Shown: one piece after another, positions 45,458 to 56,606 of the stretch
Position numbering within the stretch: the first letter of the stretch is position 1
How the letters are laid out: the number at the start of each line of letters is the position of its first letter
From: Moniliella sp. 'wahieum'
Lineage: Eukaryota; Basidiomycota; Moniliellomycetes; Moniliellales; Moniliellaceae
Assembly: GCA_003971905.1 (NCBI GenBank)
Contig: RSEE01000040.1
Location: 1 to 64,000 of the forward strand
Length of the DNA stretch: 64,000 bases
Reading direction: 5' to 3'
The notes under the pieces: model-generated
The model's input: only the letters and a program-made list of their open reading frames with translations
What the model was told of the DNA's origin: nothing
Databases searched by the model: none
Translations under genes and position numbers: made by a program

Positions 45458-47864
45458 AGCGTCTGTCATTGCCCCGCACGCAAACGCCGGATGGACTGCA
45501 GCACTCCGTGTGACCCTTTGGTTGGTTGTGCTTTTTATATTTTTTCTTCCCCCCCCTCTCTCTTACCACCCCCGCCTACCCCTGCACCATGAGGGGGGTT
45601 GATGGCGGAGATTTCCGTTTGCGCCGTTTGCGGGCGCGCCTATGCTGTATCATTGCAACCAGATAGGGATTGGGAGACCGGACAACTTCACGCCACGACT
45701 CGCCCGCATCGTGCATTTGTTCGTGCCGATTTCTAACCTGGAGCAGCAAGCAAGCAAAGCCATTGGATGCATAGCGCGGCGGCACGCCTCTAGGCCTTCA
45801 GACCGGTAAAGTACCCGTGACCCTGATCATGTCCAAGTCGCGGCTATGGTGGCTTCTGGACACAGGGGTGTAATATACACGTTGCGCTATCAAAAAGTGA
45901 TGGAGTCCATTGTGATGTGTCCGGGTGGACAGCGGGGAACACAGAGGTGCGGCAGCGTACGGCTTGGGCGGGAACGTGGGGACGCGTTACGCGCGTTCTG
46001 CCAGGTTTGCCTCTTGTGGTTCAAGCGGAGCGCGCAGAGCGGAGCCCGCTTGGGCAATCGTGTTGCGTAGGATTCTGGTGAGATGCCGCCGAGTAGCCGA
46101 CTTTAGCTCGAAGGGTCTCTAGTAGGCCGCAGCCAGCACGCTATGCTGGGCGTGACTGCGGCTGGCCAGTGCCCAGGTCACCACGAGTATGTCATGTGGC
46201 GCGCCTCCTTGGTTCTACCGCGCTAGTGCATGGTCTTACTTATGTTGTATGCAAACCCGCATGCTAGTCTCATCGACTCCATTGCCTCTTCCCCCTGTCT
46301 CCACTTTCCCTGCTTACATCGCCATTGCTCACAGTTGACATCGCCTCTACCATCGCCCTCAGATGAACGAGCGTCTTGGGATCGGCTCATCACCTCCATG
46401 AAGCCCTTTTCTTGTGTGCTCATTGATCCCGCTCACCCTTTGGTAGCAATACCCGCTTGGATTGCGGGATGCGCATTGCTTACGGACTCCAACCCGCGCG
46501 CCTTCCCCCCGCCCCTTTTCGGTCATCGACTACTTGTGTCTGACTCAGCTTCGAGCAAGGGAGGCGCATACACTGACCTGCCCTGCCGCTGCTGTCAAAA
46601 CAGGTTTGTTTGGGTGGGAAATGCCCCCCTCGCTCGTCCCGGCGATTGTGGTTCTCCCCCTTTGTCTTCCCACATCAGCATTTGTCTCACGGTGCATTAG
46701 TACTGAGTACTGACTCCTGACCGCAGCCTTTTCTCCTCCCACCGGTAGGGCCCGTTTTGGGACGTATGCACGGCAAGCAGTGTATGGCTGATAAAGCACA
46801 GATCTGGTTGTGGTGCGCACATTTATATACTGTTTCTGTTTGCTCTGTCTTCGGGAGAAGAGGAGGAGAGGCAAAGGGAGGAGCTGATGGTTCTGTTTCA
46901 CGAGAGAAGAGCCTGACAGGGGCAGAGACCCCAAGAGTTGGGCCACCATAGATGCGCGTCACAAGGAGAAGAAAATGAGGGAGGGAGGGAGGACGGAGGG
47001 GGGGTGGAGGAGGGGGGGCGGGATGGGCAGCACGCAGAGCTGGGGCGACGTAGAGGCCGAGGGGGCGCAGGGGCTGCTCTCGCTTATCAGGAGGGCGGAT
47101 GGAGACAGGGTTGGTGCCCAGGCCAAATCCCTCTATCCTGGGGATTGAATAGGATACTGACTAGTGATTGGAGTGGCTACGCTTACGGTTGCGCAGTACG
47201 GGTTGCTGGTACTCCGATGGGTAGTTACTAGTGCTCGTGACTGGCCGGCTGCCCGTTCCCATTTAACGTTTTCGGGTGTGTGTTCGACCTGAGCGGCACC
47301 CTACGTCATCGAATGATCGCCCAGATCATCGGTCACCGATCAGGGGGTGCGCACAGTGTCGCCGGGCGCGGGAAGACGGGACTGCTGGACGGCCGCTGGA
47401 CGTTTTGGGTCTGCCCAGAACTCAGACTGCGTACGGACGTACCTGCGTACTGTCGTCGGGTGTTGAACGTTTGAGCGTCCGGTGCAGAGGCTGGGTGCAT
47501 CAGCCCGCGCAGGCCCGCGCAGGCCGCTGCCAGGAGGTGCCAGCGGATGCCAGGGGGCGCGGTGGGCTCGGGTGGGCCTGTGCTCAGGCTGAGCTCAGCG
47601 TTCGCCGCACAGCGCCAGTGTGGGCTCAGCAGACAGCGGCGCTGGGGCGACTGCGCTCGTGCCGAGGAATGCCGGCGTGTCTCGGGGGCGCAGGCCGGCT
47701 GGGGCTCTGATTAATCAGGGATGTATACATGCGATACTCCGTGCTTTGGGTGCGCACAGCCAGAGACAGACTGAGCATCCACTCGGTGTGCCTGCCTTCG
47801 CCCGCCGCCTGCGCCCCGCCGCTCCTCCCGCCCATGCCCACCCACCCCCGCCGCCGCCGCCAGC
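45458..47864. other. Long intergenic region
   Basis: About 2.4 kb with no recognisable gene besides the weak small ORF at 45576-45785. It contains purine-rich (46970-47030) and GC-rich low-complexity stretches and CATCGAATGATCGCCCAGATCATCGGTCACCGATCA at 47308-47343, another GATC-word cluster (split here: CATCGAATGATC, CAGATCATCGG, CACCGATCA). Confidence 0.5.
45576..45785 (-). CDS. Doubtful small basic protein
   Basis: A 69-codon frame reads MPPRYASNGFACLLLQVRNR and HDAGESWREVVRSPNPYLVA, then a Lys/Arg-rich segment (QHRRARKRRKRK) that could act as a nuclear signal. Composition is protein-like but no family is recognised and no frame extension supports it. It may be chance. Confidence 0.25.
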   Translation of the reverse strand: MPPRYASNGFACLLLQVRNRHEQMHDAGESWREVVRSPNPYLVAMIQHRRARKRRKRKSPPSTPLMVQG

Positions 47865-50800
47865 ATGCCCAGCATCGCCCTCGCCACCCGCCCGCCCCTC
47901 CCTGCCCTCGTCCTCCCCGCCCCCCCCCCCGCCCTCCACCCCCATCGCCCACCTCAAGCTCGCCATCCACATCCTCACCGCCCCCGAGCCCGATGCCTCC
48001 CACGCCAGTGTCTCCCTCACCCCCGCGCAGGAGGTGCGCCTGCATGCGCTCCACGGCTGGCGCAACCAGATGCTGCGTCTCCGCCTCGTCCAGGCCGACG
48101 TGCAGGACGCCGCGACGACGATGCCTTTGTCCTGCGCGACGACCACGACTGCTCCCTCTCGAGCCTGACGACGTGGTGGCGATCGACATTGTGCCGCCCT
48201 TTACCCTGGCCGACCTCAAGCTCCCAGACCGTCCCAAGGGCCACGTCTTCCAGTCCCCGCCCCTTCCCTCCCCGCCGCCACGGTCGTCCGGTACCAAATC
48301 CGCCCGCTCGCAAACTTCAACGCGAGCAACTCGGCCTCAACTATGTTCTCCAGCCGGCAGGGAGCCGTCGTCCCACTCTTCGTCGATTGCAGCCAACCGG
48401 GAGCGAACTACCATCAGTTCAACTACCGCCGCACGCAGCCTACCAAGCCGCGCGTCCTCCCAGCCATCGCCAGCGGCTGGCCGTTGACCGCCGCTGCCCT
48501 GGCTGCCACCCAGCCGCAGGCGGCCCCGGCCATGCCGTCCCAAACGCTCCTTCCGGCCCAGCCCGCGCTCGGCACGCACCGACAGACGCGCCTTGCCCAG
48601 CAGGCCCAGGCCCAGGCGCACTCCCACTCTCACCCCCGTGTCTTGCCGGGCATGCCATCCTCAGCCGAGCAGGGTACAAGGCGCGTGCGGCTGCACTGAC
48701 AGCCGCCACGCGGCGCTCCGCATCCGGCCCCCTCCCTGTCAGCAGTTCCTCTTCGCCCTGGATGCCCCCTACGATGGCTGCCGTACCGATCGCGCCGCCC
48801 ATGCAAGCCCCGCCGGCGGCGGCTGTGCCCTCCCCCGCTGCCTCCCCGCCGGCATCAGGCGCGCCCCCGCCCCTCCCCGCCTCGGCCCCTCTTCCCACCC
48901 CCTCCCCCCGACTCCTCTAGCCACATCCCCCTCCTCATCCACCCCCACAGCCACCGCTACCGGTAAGCCCAAGCGCTTTCCCCTCGGACGAATAACCCCG
49001 TGCTCAATGCTGGTCCGCCCGCCTCGTCCGAAAGCACGGCGCCTACTGTCGTACCCCCCGTTCCACCCCCACGGAGGCGGTACGAGGCTGGGAGGCGGAG
49101 CCCGTCCGGACCCCCCGCGGGTTGTCGGCGCTCACCACTCCGCTCAGTAAGCCTCCGTCGGCCGCCCCTTGGGCGGGCGGGTGGTTCGGCCTCGAGTGCC
49201 CCCGACCCGCCCCTTCTAGAGGATGGAATGAGTCGCAGTCGGTCCGGTGGGGCTGGCAGTGGCACGGGTTCTGGTACTCCCGCGTCCACTGGCAATGGGA
49301 AATCCTTGGGTAGCCTGTTTAGCGCCTTAACGTCAACCAACTTGATGGGCCAACCGACGCGCATGTCCCATTCGTTTGGGTCCAATGCCAGCGTTGGATC
49401 TGCGTCAGCCCACCACTCCCTGGGTCCGACAGAAAAGTCCGATTTGCCACCGCACCACTCGTCATGGGGGGTACGGATTTCTCGTCGCTCCTTAAGCCAA
49501 GGCACCATGCACGTCTCTTCTCCCGGTAGGGAGGAACCGTTGGCGTCGATGCCCGAAGAAGCAGAGTCACCCCAGGAGAAGGAAACAGAAAAAGAAAAGG
49601 GAAAGGGAAAGGAGAAGGAGAAGGAAAAGGATCAGAATCCAGCTCGTGCTCCTGTGTAAGCCGGAGCGTGTCCCTATCTCATGAGGCGTCAACCAAGACG
49701 GGCAAGGGCAAGAACCCATTGTCCCTTTTGACTTCGCCCATGCCTGGCCTGCGCCGGAAAAATTCCCAGCCTGCCGAGAAGGTGGTCCAAGTGGTGCCGG
49801 AGGTAGTGCCAACACCGATTTACGAAAAAACGCTCGGGCGAACCATCTGTTCGACGAATCCCCTTTGCCGACCCAAGCCTCGTCCGGCGCAAAAGCAATG
49901 GGGGAGGCCAAGCTGGATCCGACGAACCGGGAGCCGAATCTCCAGTGGTCTTAGTCGGCACTAGGATCCCAAGAAACGGGATCCGTGGGCGAATGGTATG
50001 CGGATGCGCAAGATATGTCGCGCCTGGTCCCGGGCGAAGAAGCCGGGGCGGGATCGCCGTCTGTCCAAACCCCCACCACGGCCATTACGCAACAAGAGTC
50101 GGGCCAGGACGAGCAGATCCCAACAGCCCTCGCTCGCCCGGCACTGGCAAGCCCGACCACGAAGGGGAAAGCGATGAGTCCATCATCAAGCACGGCTCGC
50201 CTGGCTCCCTTGCCGAACCCGCGGCTACTTCCCATCCGGGTTCCACCCCAGCCCGGTCGCGACCGAGGCCGATGCGGAACGCAAATGGCCTACGCGGCGG
50301 CGCAAAAGCCGGCGCGAGACCCATGAGCCTAAAGACGCCAAGGAGCCCAAGCAGGTCACGCCGCGGTATGCCGCGCTCCAGCGTGACTTGCAACGTGAAC
50401 GTGCGCGCCAGGCAGAGGCCGACCAACTGCGTTTGGAAGGTGGTGCAAGTGGCTCGGCCTCCGGGTTGGGCTCCGTCGGGCGGGGCAAGCCATGGCGGTA
50501 CAACTGCAGCGACAAGGGCAAGTACAACGACGGCGCATGGGGACCTGGTCGGGGATCTGTTGCCGCGATCGACACGTGGGTCCGGTGTGGGCTCGGGCTC
50601 GGGCGCTGGCTCAGGCGCCGGTCGGGGGTTGCGGCGGGACCCAAGAAGAAAGGGTTGGATTTGTTGCGGCGGAGGAACACGCGTCGTGGTCCCTCTGCTT
50701 CCACCACCACCTCTGCCTCGGCTTCGTCCCTAGCTACGGCGTCCGGGCCCAAGCATCGCCGCTACGTGTCGCAACCCGTCTTGGTTCCCGTCTCGTCCTC

Positions 50801-50987
50801 GGGCTCGTCGTCGGTCGCATCGGGCCCAACGCAAGTCCATGTTAATCCCTCCCGTCGTCCGCTTGCCTCGGCCGCGACGGCAGGCCAACCGGGAGCCGGC
50901 GTTGGCTTTGACCAAGAACAACAGCGCGCCTTCATTCGTGCCCAATGGTCCACCTGGGACGATGCGCGTCGCTCGTCGCGAGCGTGA
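47865..50987 (+). CDS. Large Ser/Pro/Gly-rich hypothetical protein
   Basis: I do not recognise this gene. Across frame changes, protein-like segments run in one direction for 3 kb. The N-terminal part has the most fold-like text: HLKLAIHILTAPEPDASHAS, RLHALHGWRNQMLRLRLVQA, AFVLRDDHDCSLSSLEPDDV and VAIDIVPPFTLADLKLPDRP. A middle part has KSLGSLFSALTSTNLMGQPT and a Lys/Glu repeat (KEKGKGKEKEKEK). The rest is Ser/Pro/Gly-rich, and the end is FDQEQQRAFIRAQWSTWDDA to 50987. It may be a scaffold or signalling protein with long disordered regions. It could also be two genes split near 48700 or 49660, where stops occur in the main frames. Confidence 0.5.
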
Positions 50988-51301
50988 CATGCATCTTTGG
51001 TTCTGTCTCCCTTTTTTTGTCGCGCACACGTCGATGTTGCTTTCACCCCCCTTTACCTTCCCATCCGCCGTCTATCCTGCTGCCCATTCACATTCATGTA
51101 TCGTGCCATCCTACCTCGCTCTTTCCTGCACTGTATTGCCCTCCTTCGCCTTCGCCTTCACTGGTCTCAGCTTGAACGTACATCTGAATTTCTCATCTCG
51201 CATCCTCCCCGCGCTTCTGCAAACGTGTGGCCCCTTCCTTGACATACAGCTGAGGTGGGGATCCCAACGTAGTTAGACCATCAACGTTCAACCACGATCG
51301 G
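50988..51301. other. Short intergenic region between convergent genes
   Basis: Pyrimidine-rich 3' region; no gene seen. Confidence 0.5.
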
Positions 51302-51527
51302 TCACAGTTGCAGAAAAACACGGTACCGTTCCGGCAAGAGCGCCAGCATGCGTCTCGCCTCTTCGGCCAAGCCGGGCGCCAAGTCGGAATCGGATGCAGG
51401 CGGTAAGAGCCGGGGCACATTGCTCACCTCGACTTCGAGCGTGTGCACACCCTTGGTGAAAGGTACAGGCAGTTCGAGTGTATACGCCTTCCAGGCCGTT
51501 TGCTTGCCCCTGCCTTCCACCTCCTCC

Positions 51528-51559
<32 letters not shown>

Positions 51560-54183
51560 ATCGGCATCGGCATCAGCATCGGAAGCAGTCAAGGTGGTCT
51601 CTACAGCGGTCAGTGGGGTGCCGCGCCAAAACGCTTGGACCGTGTACGGCTCCGACGGCTTCTCGGCCGGCGTGTCGGGCACCGCCACGGCCTCGGGGCC
51701 AGTCCGGCGGTCCCGCTTGCCAACGCGCTTGGCTGGCTTGCTTCCTTGCCCTTCCCCCCGTCCCGGCCCCAACCCCGGACTTTGAACTGGTACCGGCACC
51801 AGCACCAGCACGGACAACCAAGTCACGCAAGAAGAAACTGAGCTGAACAGAAGCCAGGATCTGGGGGTGGGCCGAGGTGCTCGGCCGCCCGAGCTGGACA
51901 AGATGTTGCGTGTGGCGGCCGTGTCAAGGACGAGTTGTTGCCTTGTCCAGTGCTTAGGCAAGGCCACCCGGGCGCGCCCCGCGGCACCACCAGGTGCATC
52001 GCCGGATGCAGCAGCGGTCGGACGCCAAACCAGGTCTAGAACCAAGTACGGAATCACATTTTCCAACCGGTCTGCTTGGTCGGACGGCCCCCCAGGAGGC
52101 AACCCCGCCTGGCCCCGTGCCGCCTGGTTCAAGGCGAAGGTCAGCTGCTCGTCCCACTTGGCAAACGGATTGAGTGTGCCTAACCACCACTCGGACCGCT
52201 TCCGATCCTCGCCTTCCAGACGTGGGGGAGGAGCAGTACTGAGCAGGTGGGATTGAGGGTCATCGGGGGTAGAGACCGGGGCTGGAGCAGGAGCAGGGCA
52301 GGAGACAGGTCGGTGTGCACCCCACCAGCTGACGAGCAGGTTGATAAGGCATGCTCATGGGCACCGCTCCGATCCGATTGGGGGCTGGGAAGGGCAAGGA
52401 GAGCACCGAAGCCGAGGCCGAGGGAGATCCCGTCGGCCCAGCTGCCATTCCCGTAGACTACCAAGGCCCGTGTAGCTGCCCCCCGACGGAGTGGCGTGCT
52501 GGACAGAGGTCCCGGCGCAGGGCGCGCGAGGGGCACCGGAAGTGGATAGGCACTGGTCCCGGTGGCCGGTACGGCCTGGCCCCAAGGAGAGGAAGGGTTT
52601 GAAGGGCGTGCCGTCGTCGAAGTCCGTCCGGATGGTCGACGCTCGCGGTCGGTGGCCGAGGTAACGTATGGCTCCGGCAACGGTAGAGAACGAGCTTCGC
52701 TCGGGAGCCATTGTTCAGGCGGGGGCAGCGGCAAGGTCTCCTTTTTAAGGTAGTAGCTCGTTTCCATCGTCCGATGCTCAGCAGGTGCCATCTGGCGTTC
52801 GTCGCCCTTATCGAGCGTAAACCCTTCGCGCAGGAAAAAGGGGATGGCACGGGCATGGATCAGGTACCGGATCCAATGGGCATCAAACCAAGGGAGGGAG
52901 CCGGCGGGATGGTAGGCCAGCGCATTGCTCAACATACGTTCTAGGTCGTGAAGCAAAGCCCACCCTTGAGTGTACCCTTTGTTGCTAATCTTGTCGTCAA
53001 TTTCCTCCAGAGAGATAGGGTCCGAAACGCGTTGATAGTAATCCACGTCGCTCTTGGGCGGAAGATGCTCAAAAAATTGAGTTGCCATGGTGCCATCAGG
53101 CCGACGACCCTCGTGGAGATGACGAACAAAATACTTGAGTGCGCTCCGCAGGTACCGAGCCCTCCGCTGGCCATCTTGGGACATATCCCCGCCTAGGTGA
53201 GAGTCCCCCGGCAACGGATCTTGGGTGGCATCCCAGTCAAGATCGCCTTCCACATCCTGAGTGCGAGCACGCTTGCGTCCCCTTCGTTGGGACGTGGTGT
53301 CGGTAGCTGCCTGGGAACCAGCCTTAGTGGGCGACCGTTGCTCTTGTTCGACCTCGGCCACAATCCCTTCACCATTTTCCTTCTTCCTTTCCAGCTCAGA
53401 ATTCTCCTCCTCGTCAGAAGAGGATTCATCCGACTCGTCGGCGCCGGCAAATTTGTTTGTCACGTGGGAGTCGTTGGGTTCAAAATCAATCTCTGGGGGC
53501 CAGAGCCCATCAGGAATGGTACCCGAGATGACCAATTCAGGGTACGTATCGCGGATCAGGCTGGTAAGCTCACGCGCTCGCTCGTAGATCGGTGATCCTT
53601 TCTCGTTAAACCGCTTGGCATTGAGGCCAATGAGATCGCAGTCCTTACGAAGCTGCTCGAACGACTCGTACGGCTCAGCCAGTTGGACCTCATTCCTCGT
53701 GCCCGCACTACGCTTGCGGCTGGACGCGCCCGTTGCTCGCCAACGGGCGATGACCTCGCTGAAAGAGATGGGATGTTTGATGAAGGTATAGTAGCTTGGA
53801 TAGAGCTTTCGGCTGGGTAAAAGGTAGAAGGGCTCGGCAATGTGTGTACCATCCTCGCTGTGCGTAAGAGGGGCAAGGGTCAGCCGGGCACGAGGATGTG
53901 GGAAGGAGACGTACGCAGCGTGTTGAGCAGCACGAGAAGCAAGTCGTGTCCAAGACGGACAATCTCGCTTGGGTCAGTAATGGCACGTGGCTTGGCCACC
54001 TGGATACTACGACGACGGTGAAGATCGGCCTCGGTGGCGGCGGGGAGCCGGTGGACCCGCTGGCTCGGGCGTAGCGGGGAGGGCAGCACCAGCGCGGGTG
54101 CTGCGGGTCCGGGAGCCAGAGATGATGTTGTCGGCGGAGAGCCCCATCATCTCGTGGGGCTGTGTGGCAGTCTGCTGCGACAT
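51302..54183 (-). CDS. RSC4: Tandem bromodomain protein, RSC4-like chromatin remodeller subunit
   Basis: Rsc4 recruits the RSC remodelling complex to acetylated histone H3. The start at 54183 gives MSQQTATQPHEMMGLSADNI. Bromodomain 1 includes EIVRLGHDLLLVLLNTL, FYLLPSRKLYPSYYTFIKHP and CDLIGLNAKRFNEKGSPIYE (pieces in different frames). After an acidic linker (DESDESSSDEEENSELERK), bromodomain 2 has FFEHLPPKSDVDYYQRVSDP and LERMLSNALAYHPAGSLPWF. A Pro-rich linker leads to a C-terminal domain, SEWWLGTLNPFAKWDEQLTF, ending LLPERYRVFLQL. A 57-bp intron lies at 53858-53914. A run of alternating Asp-Ala (about nine pairs, 51531-51594) interrupts the C-terminal domain. Yeast Rsc1/Rsc2 have BAH domains; none is seen here. 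Confidence 0.82.
51531..51594 (+). repeat. TCGGCG/TCGGCA hexamer repeat encoding Asp-Ala run
   Basis: Tandem hexamers lie inside the RSC4-like gene and read as alternating Asp-Ala on the minus strand. All units keep the frame, so length changes would add or remove Asp-Ala pairs. Confidence 0.85.
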
Positions 54184-56606
54184 GGTGGGAGTGGATGAGG
54201 TGCGCGGGAAGGCAGTCAGGGCAGAAGGAAGGCGGGGGAAGCGCCGCGTGCAAGCGGCGGTGACGGGGTGCGGGCAAGTAGAACGCGTCGAGTGATAAAA
54301 GAAACGAGGCAGGGCGGAAAATGCCCACGCACTCAATTCGGCACCGCTGGCGAAACGGGTTGGGCGAGGCGACGGGTGGATTGGGCGCGCCGACGCGGCG
54401 GGAGCAGGTGGGGGGGGGGGCGGTGGAGATGGGATGGACGGGACGGGACACGTCCAGCTGCGCGACGGCCGATGATCGATGGTCGATGGTCGATGACAAC
54501 CCTGGGCCAGCGCAGTGTCTGTTACGTAATACATCGACGCGTCCTTGCTCGCGTGCAGCATGACACATGGCATGCGACAGGGGGTACGCGAAACCTGCCA
54601 CGTCCGGCTCGCCGGCAATGCATCCTGAATAGGCGGTGCCTCCTCTCAGATCTCGGGCCCTTCACGCCGCATAGGGCAGAAAGGAGCTCCCCCGTCTTCC
54701 ATACCCTTCGTACATGGTCTATTTCTCCATATGGTAGGAACTCCGATACATAGATAGATGGGTGTGTGTGGCCAAAAGAAGTCACCCCCCTAATAATGAG
54801 ATCCTCTTCAATTCTCTCGTCCATCATATTGACATCATCGATCCTCCCTCTCTTCCCACATGTATATAATTTCTCTTTTCGCAGTCCGGATGCGAGCCCA
54901 CTTCTGCATTCTCTCTATCACTGCATCTCATCACGCGCATCACCTGGGATAGAAAGCCAGCATCATTCCCTCTGCTTGGGGAGGCGTCTCCAATGTCCCT
55001 GCTTAGCGCTTAAAGCTGTGAAGTGACACGGTTTTTCGCAAATATGCAATCGATATAGACCCGAAAAGAGAGCGACAGCCTCCGCTGCCCACAGCCCGGG
55101 CCCTCTCCACACTCTGGCGTGCTCATATATTAGCGTGTGAAACAGGGCGCAGTGTCAAATTATCTTCTCTCCGATCACCTCGATCACCAGGTCATACCTA
55201 TAATGTCGCATTTCACGGTGCCCTCTCGTCTGCTCTCAAACTCATTTCGGCTGCGATTCTTATGCAATGGAGGCGGCCAGGGGCTGCGTCCCATAGTATC
55301 CACACCTAACGTTCAGGAGGGCTGCAATAAATGTGCAAAGGCTTACACAGCGCTCCCAGCGCTCTCAGCACTCAACAGCGCGCCCAGCCGTTGAAGAGGT
55401 GAACGGCGGAGGTGCACATTGGCATCACTGTAGCGCGCCCTAGGCCGAGCACGATCAGTTTGATATACTGGAGAGACAGTATGGGATAGGTACACAGCCG
55501 CGGGTGCCAGCCATGAAAATGCATAAATGTGCAGTAATAGTATCTAGTACTTGCAACGACGCTGGCGGCATGTGGGTGCCATATTATTTGACGTGGCTCT
55601 CCGTGTGGCGCATGCTTAAATTGCGGGGAAAGCAGGGGGCTGTGGCGCAGAGGCTGGTGCCACGCTATATCTGTGTTTGATTTTCACCGTGTGGAAGACT
55701 ATAAAGACAAAGACAACATATAGTGTGCAATGTGACACACGAGAGATTTGGGAGATAAGGCCAAGTATATAGTCTGTGGACCCTACTCTCAGATCTCAGC
55801 GCCGGCCTCCCTTCCGCTGCGCATAAATCGCGTTGGGGAATGGCCGACGTCCGAGGATCAGTCACCGACTCGCGTTTACGCGCGCGTCAACACAGGCCAC
55901 ACGACTCCAGTGTCCACATCTTAATTCGTAAAGAACAAAGAGAGGTTATTATGAGAGCCAGAACAACAGAATCTCATCTTTGTAATTCACGAGATTTGAT
56001 GTGTTTTGGCGCTCAAAACCACAACCGCTCTCAGTGATACAACAGGTCCTAATGCCTCTCGTGACGGCTGTGACCATCACCGTCACAGCTTGGCTCGTCT
56101 TTAGGGGCAGAAGCATCAATCGTCTCTCCCTTTTGTATGAAGGGGGGGCGACGCTCGCAGCTGTTGACGCTGGTGTCCATAACAGCGATTATGCAAGCGT
56201 GATATGTCTTAAGCCACCATCAGCTGCGCCACATACACACCACTTAAAGCAATAACGTCTGTTGCACATACGTCATGGAAGGCATCTCATCTCCATATTA
56301 GTAACTGTATCTTACATTAGAGGAGAACTCTGTATATAATTACGACTAGTACTACACGTGTTCCTAGCCCCACACTATGATCGTTTCTCTTCCCTAACCA
56401 TATCTTTCTATGGACGCTCTCCGGCTACCATATCTCAAACTCTAAAGGGGTAATGATAATGGTCGAGCGGACTCTGGCATGTCCTTCCCAACGTGCAGAT
56501 GACGGGCTGCATATCATATATCAACCCCCGCCCGGCATATCCCTCTCATAACAATTGCCTCCCCACCCCCCCTCCCGCATCTCCACTTTTGATCCCAGTA
56601 GTCATC
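54184..56606. other. Long AT-richer intergenic region
   Basis: About 2.4 kb without a recognisable gene. GC content falls clearly after about 54700 compared with neighbouring genes. A GATCGATGGTCGATGGTCGATGAC cluster (54473-54497, near the RSC4 promoter) and TCAGATCTCAG at 55789 are present. Very short frames only. Confidence 0.5.

Noticed and set aside
46970-47030. Purine-rich GGGAGGGAGG tract as a special element (G-quadruplex or telomere-like)
   Set aside because: It is irregular, short and without a repeated telomere unit; such tracts are common in this GC-rich DNA.
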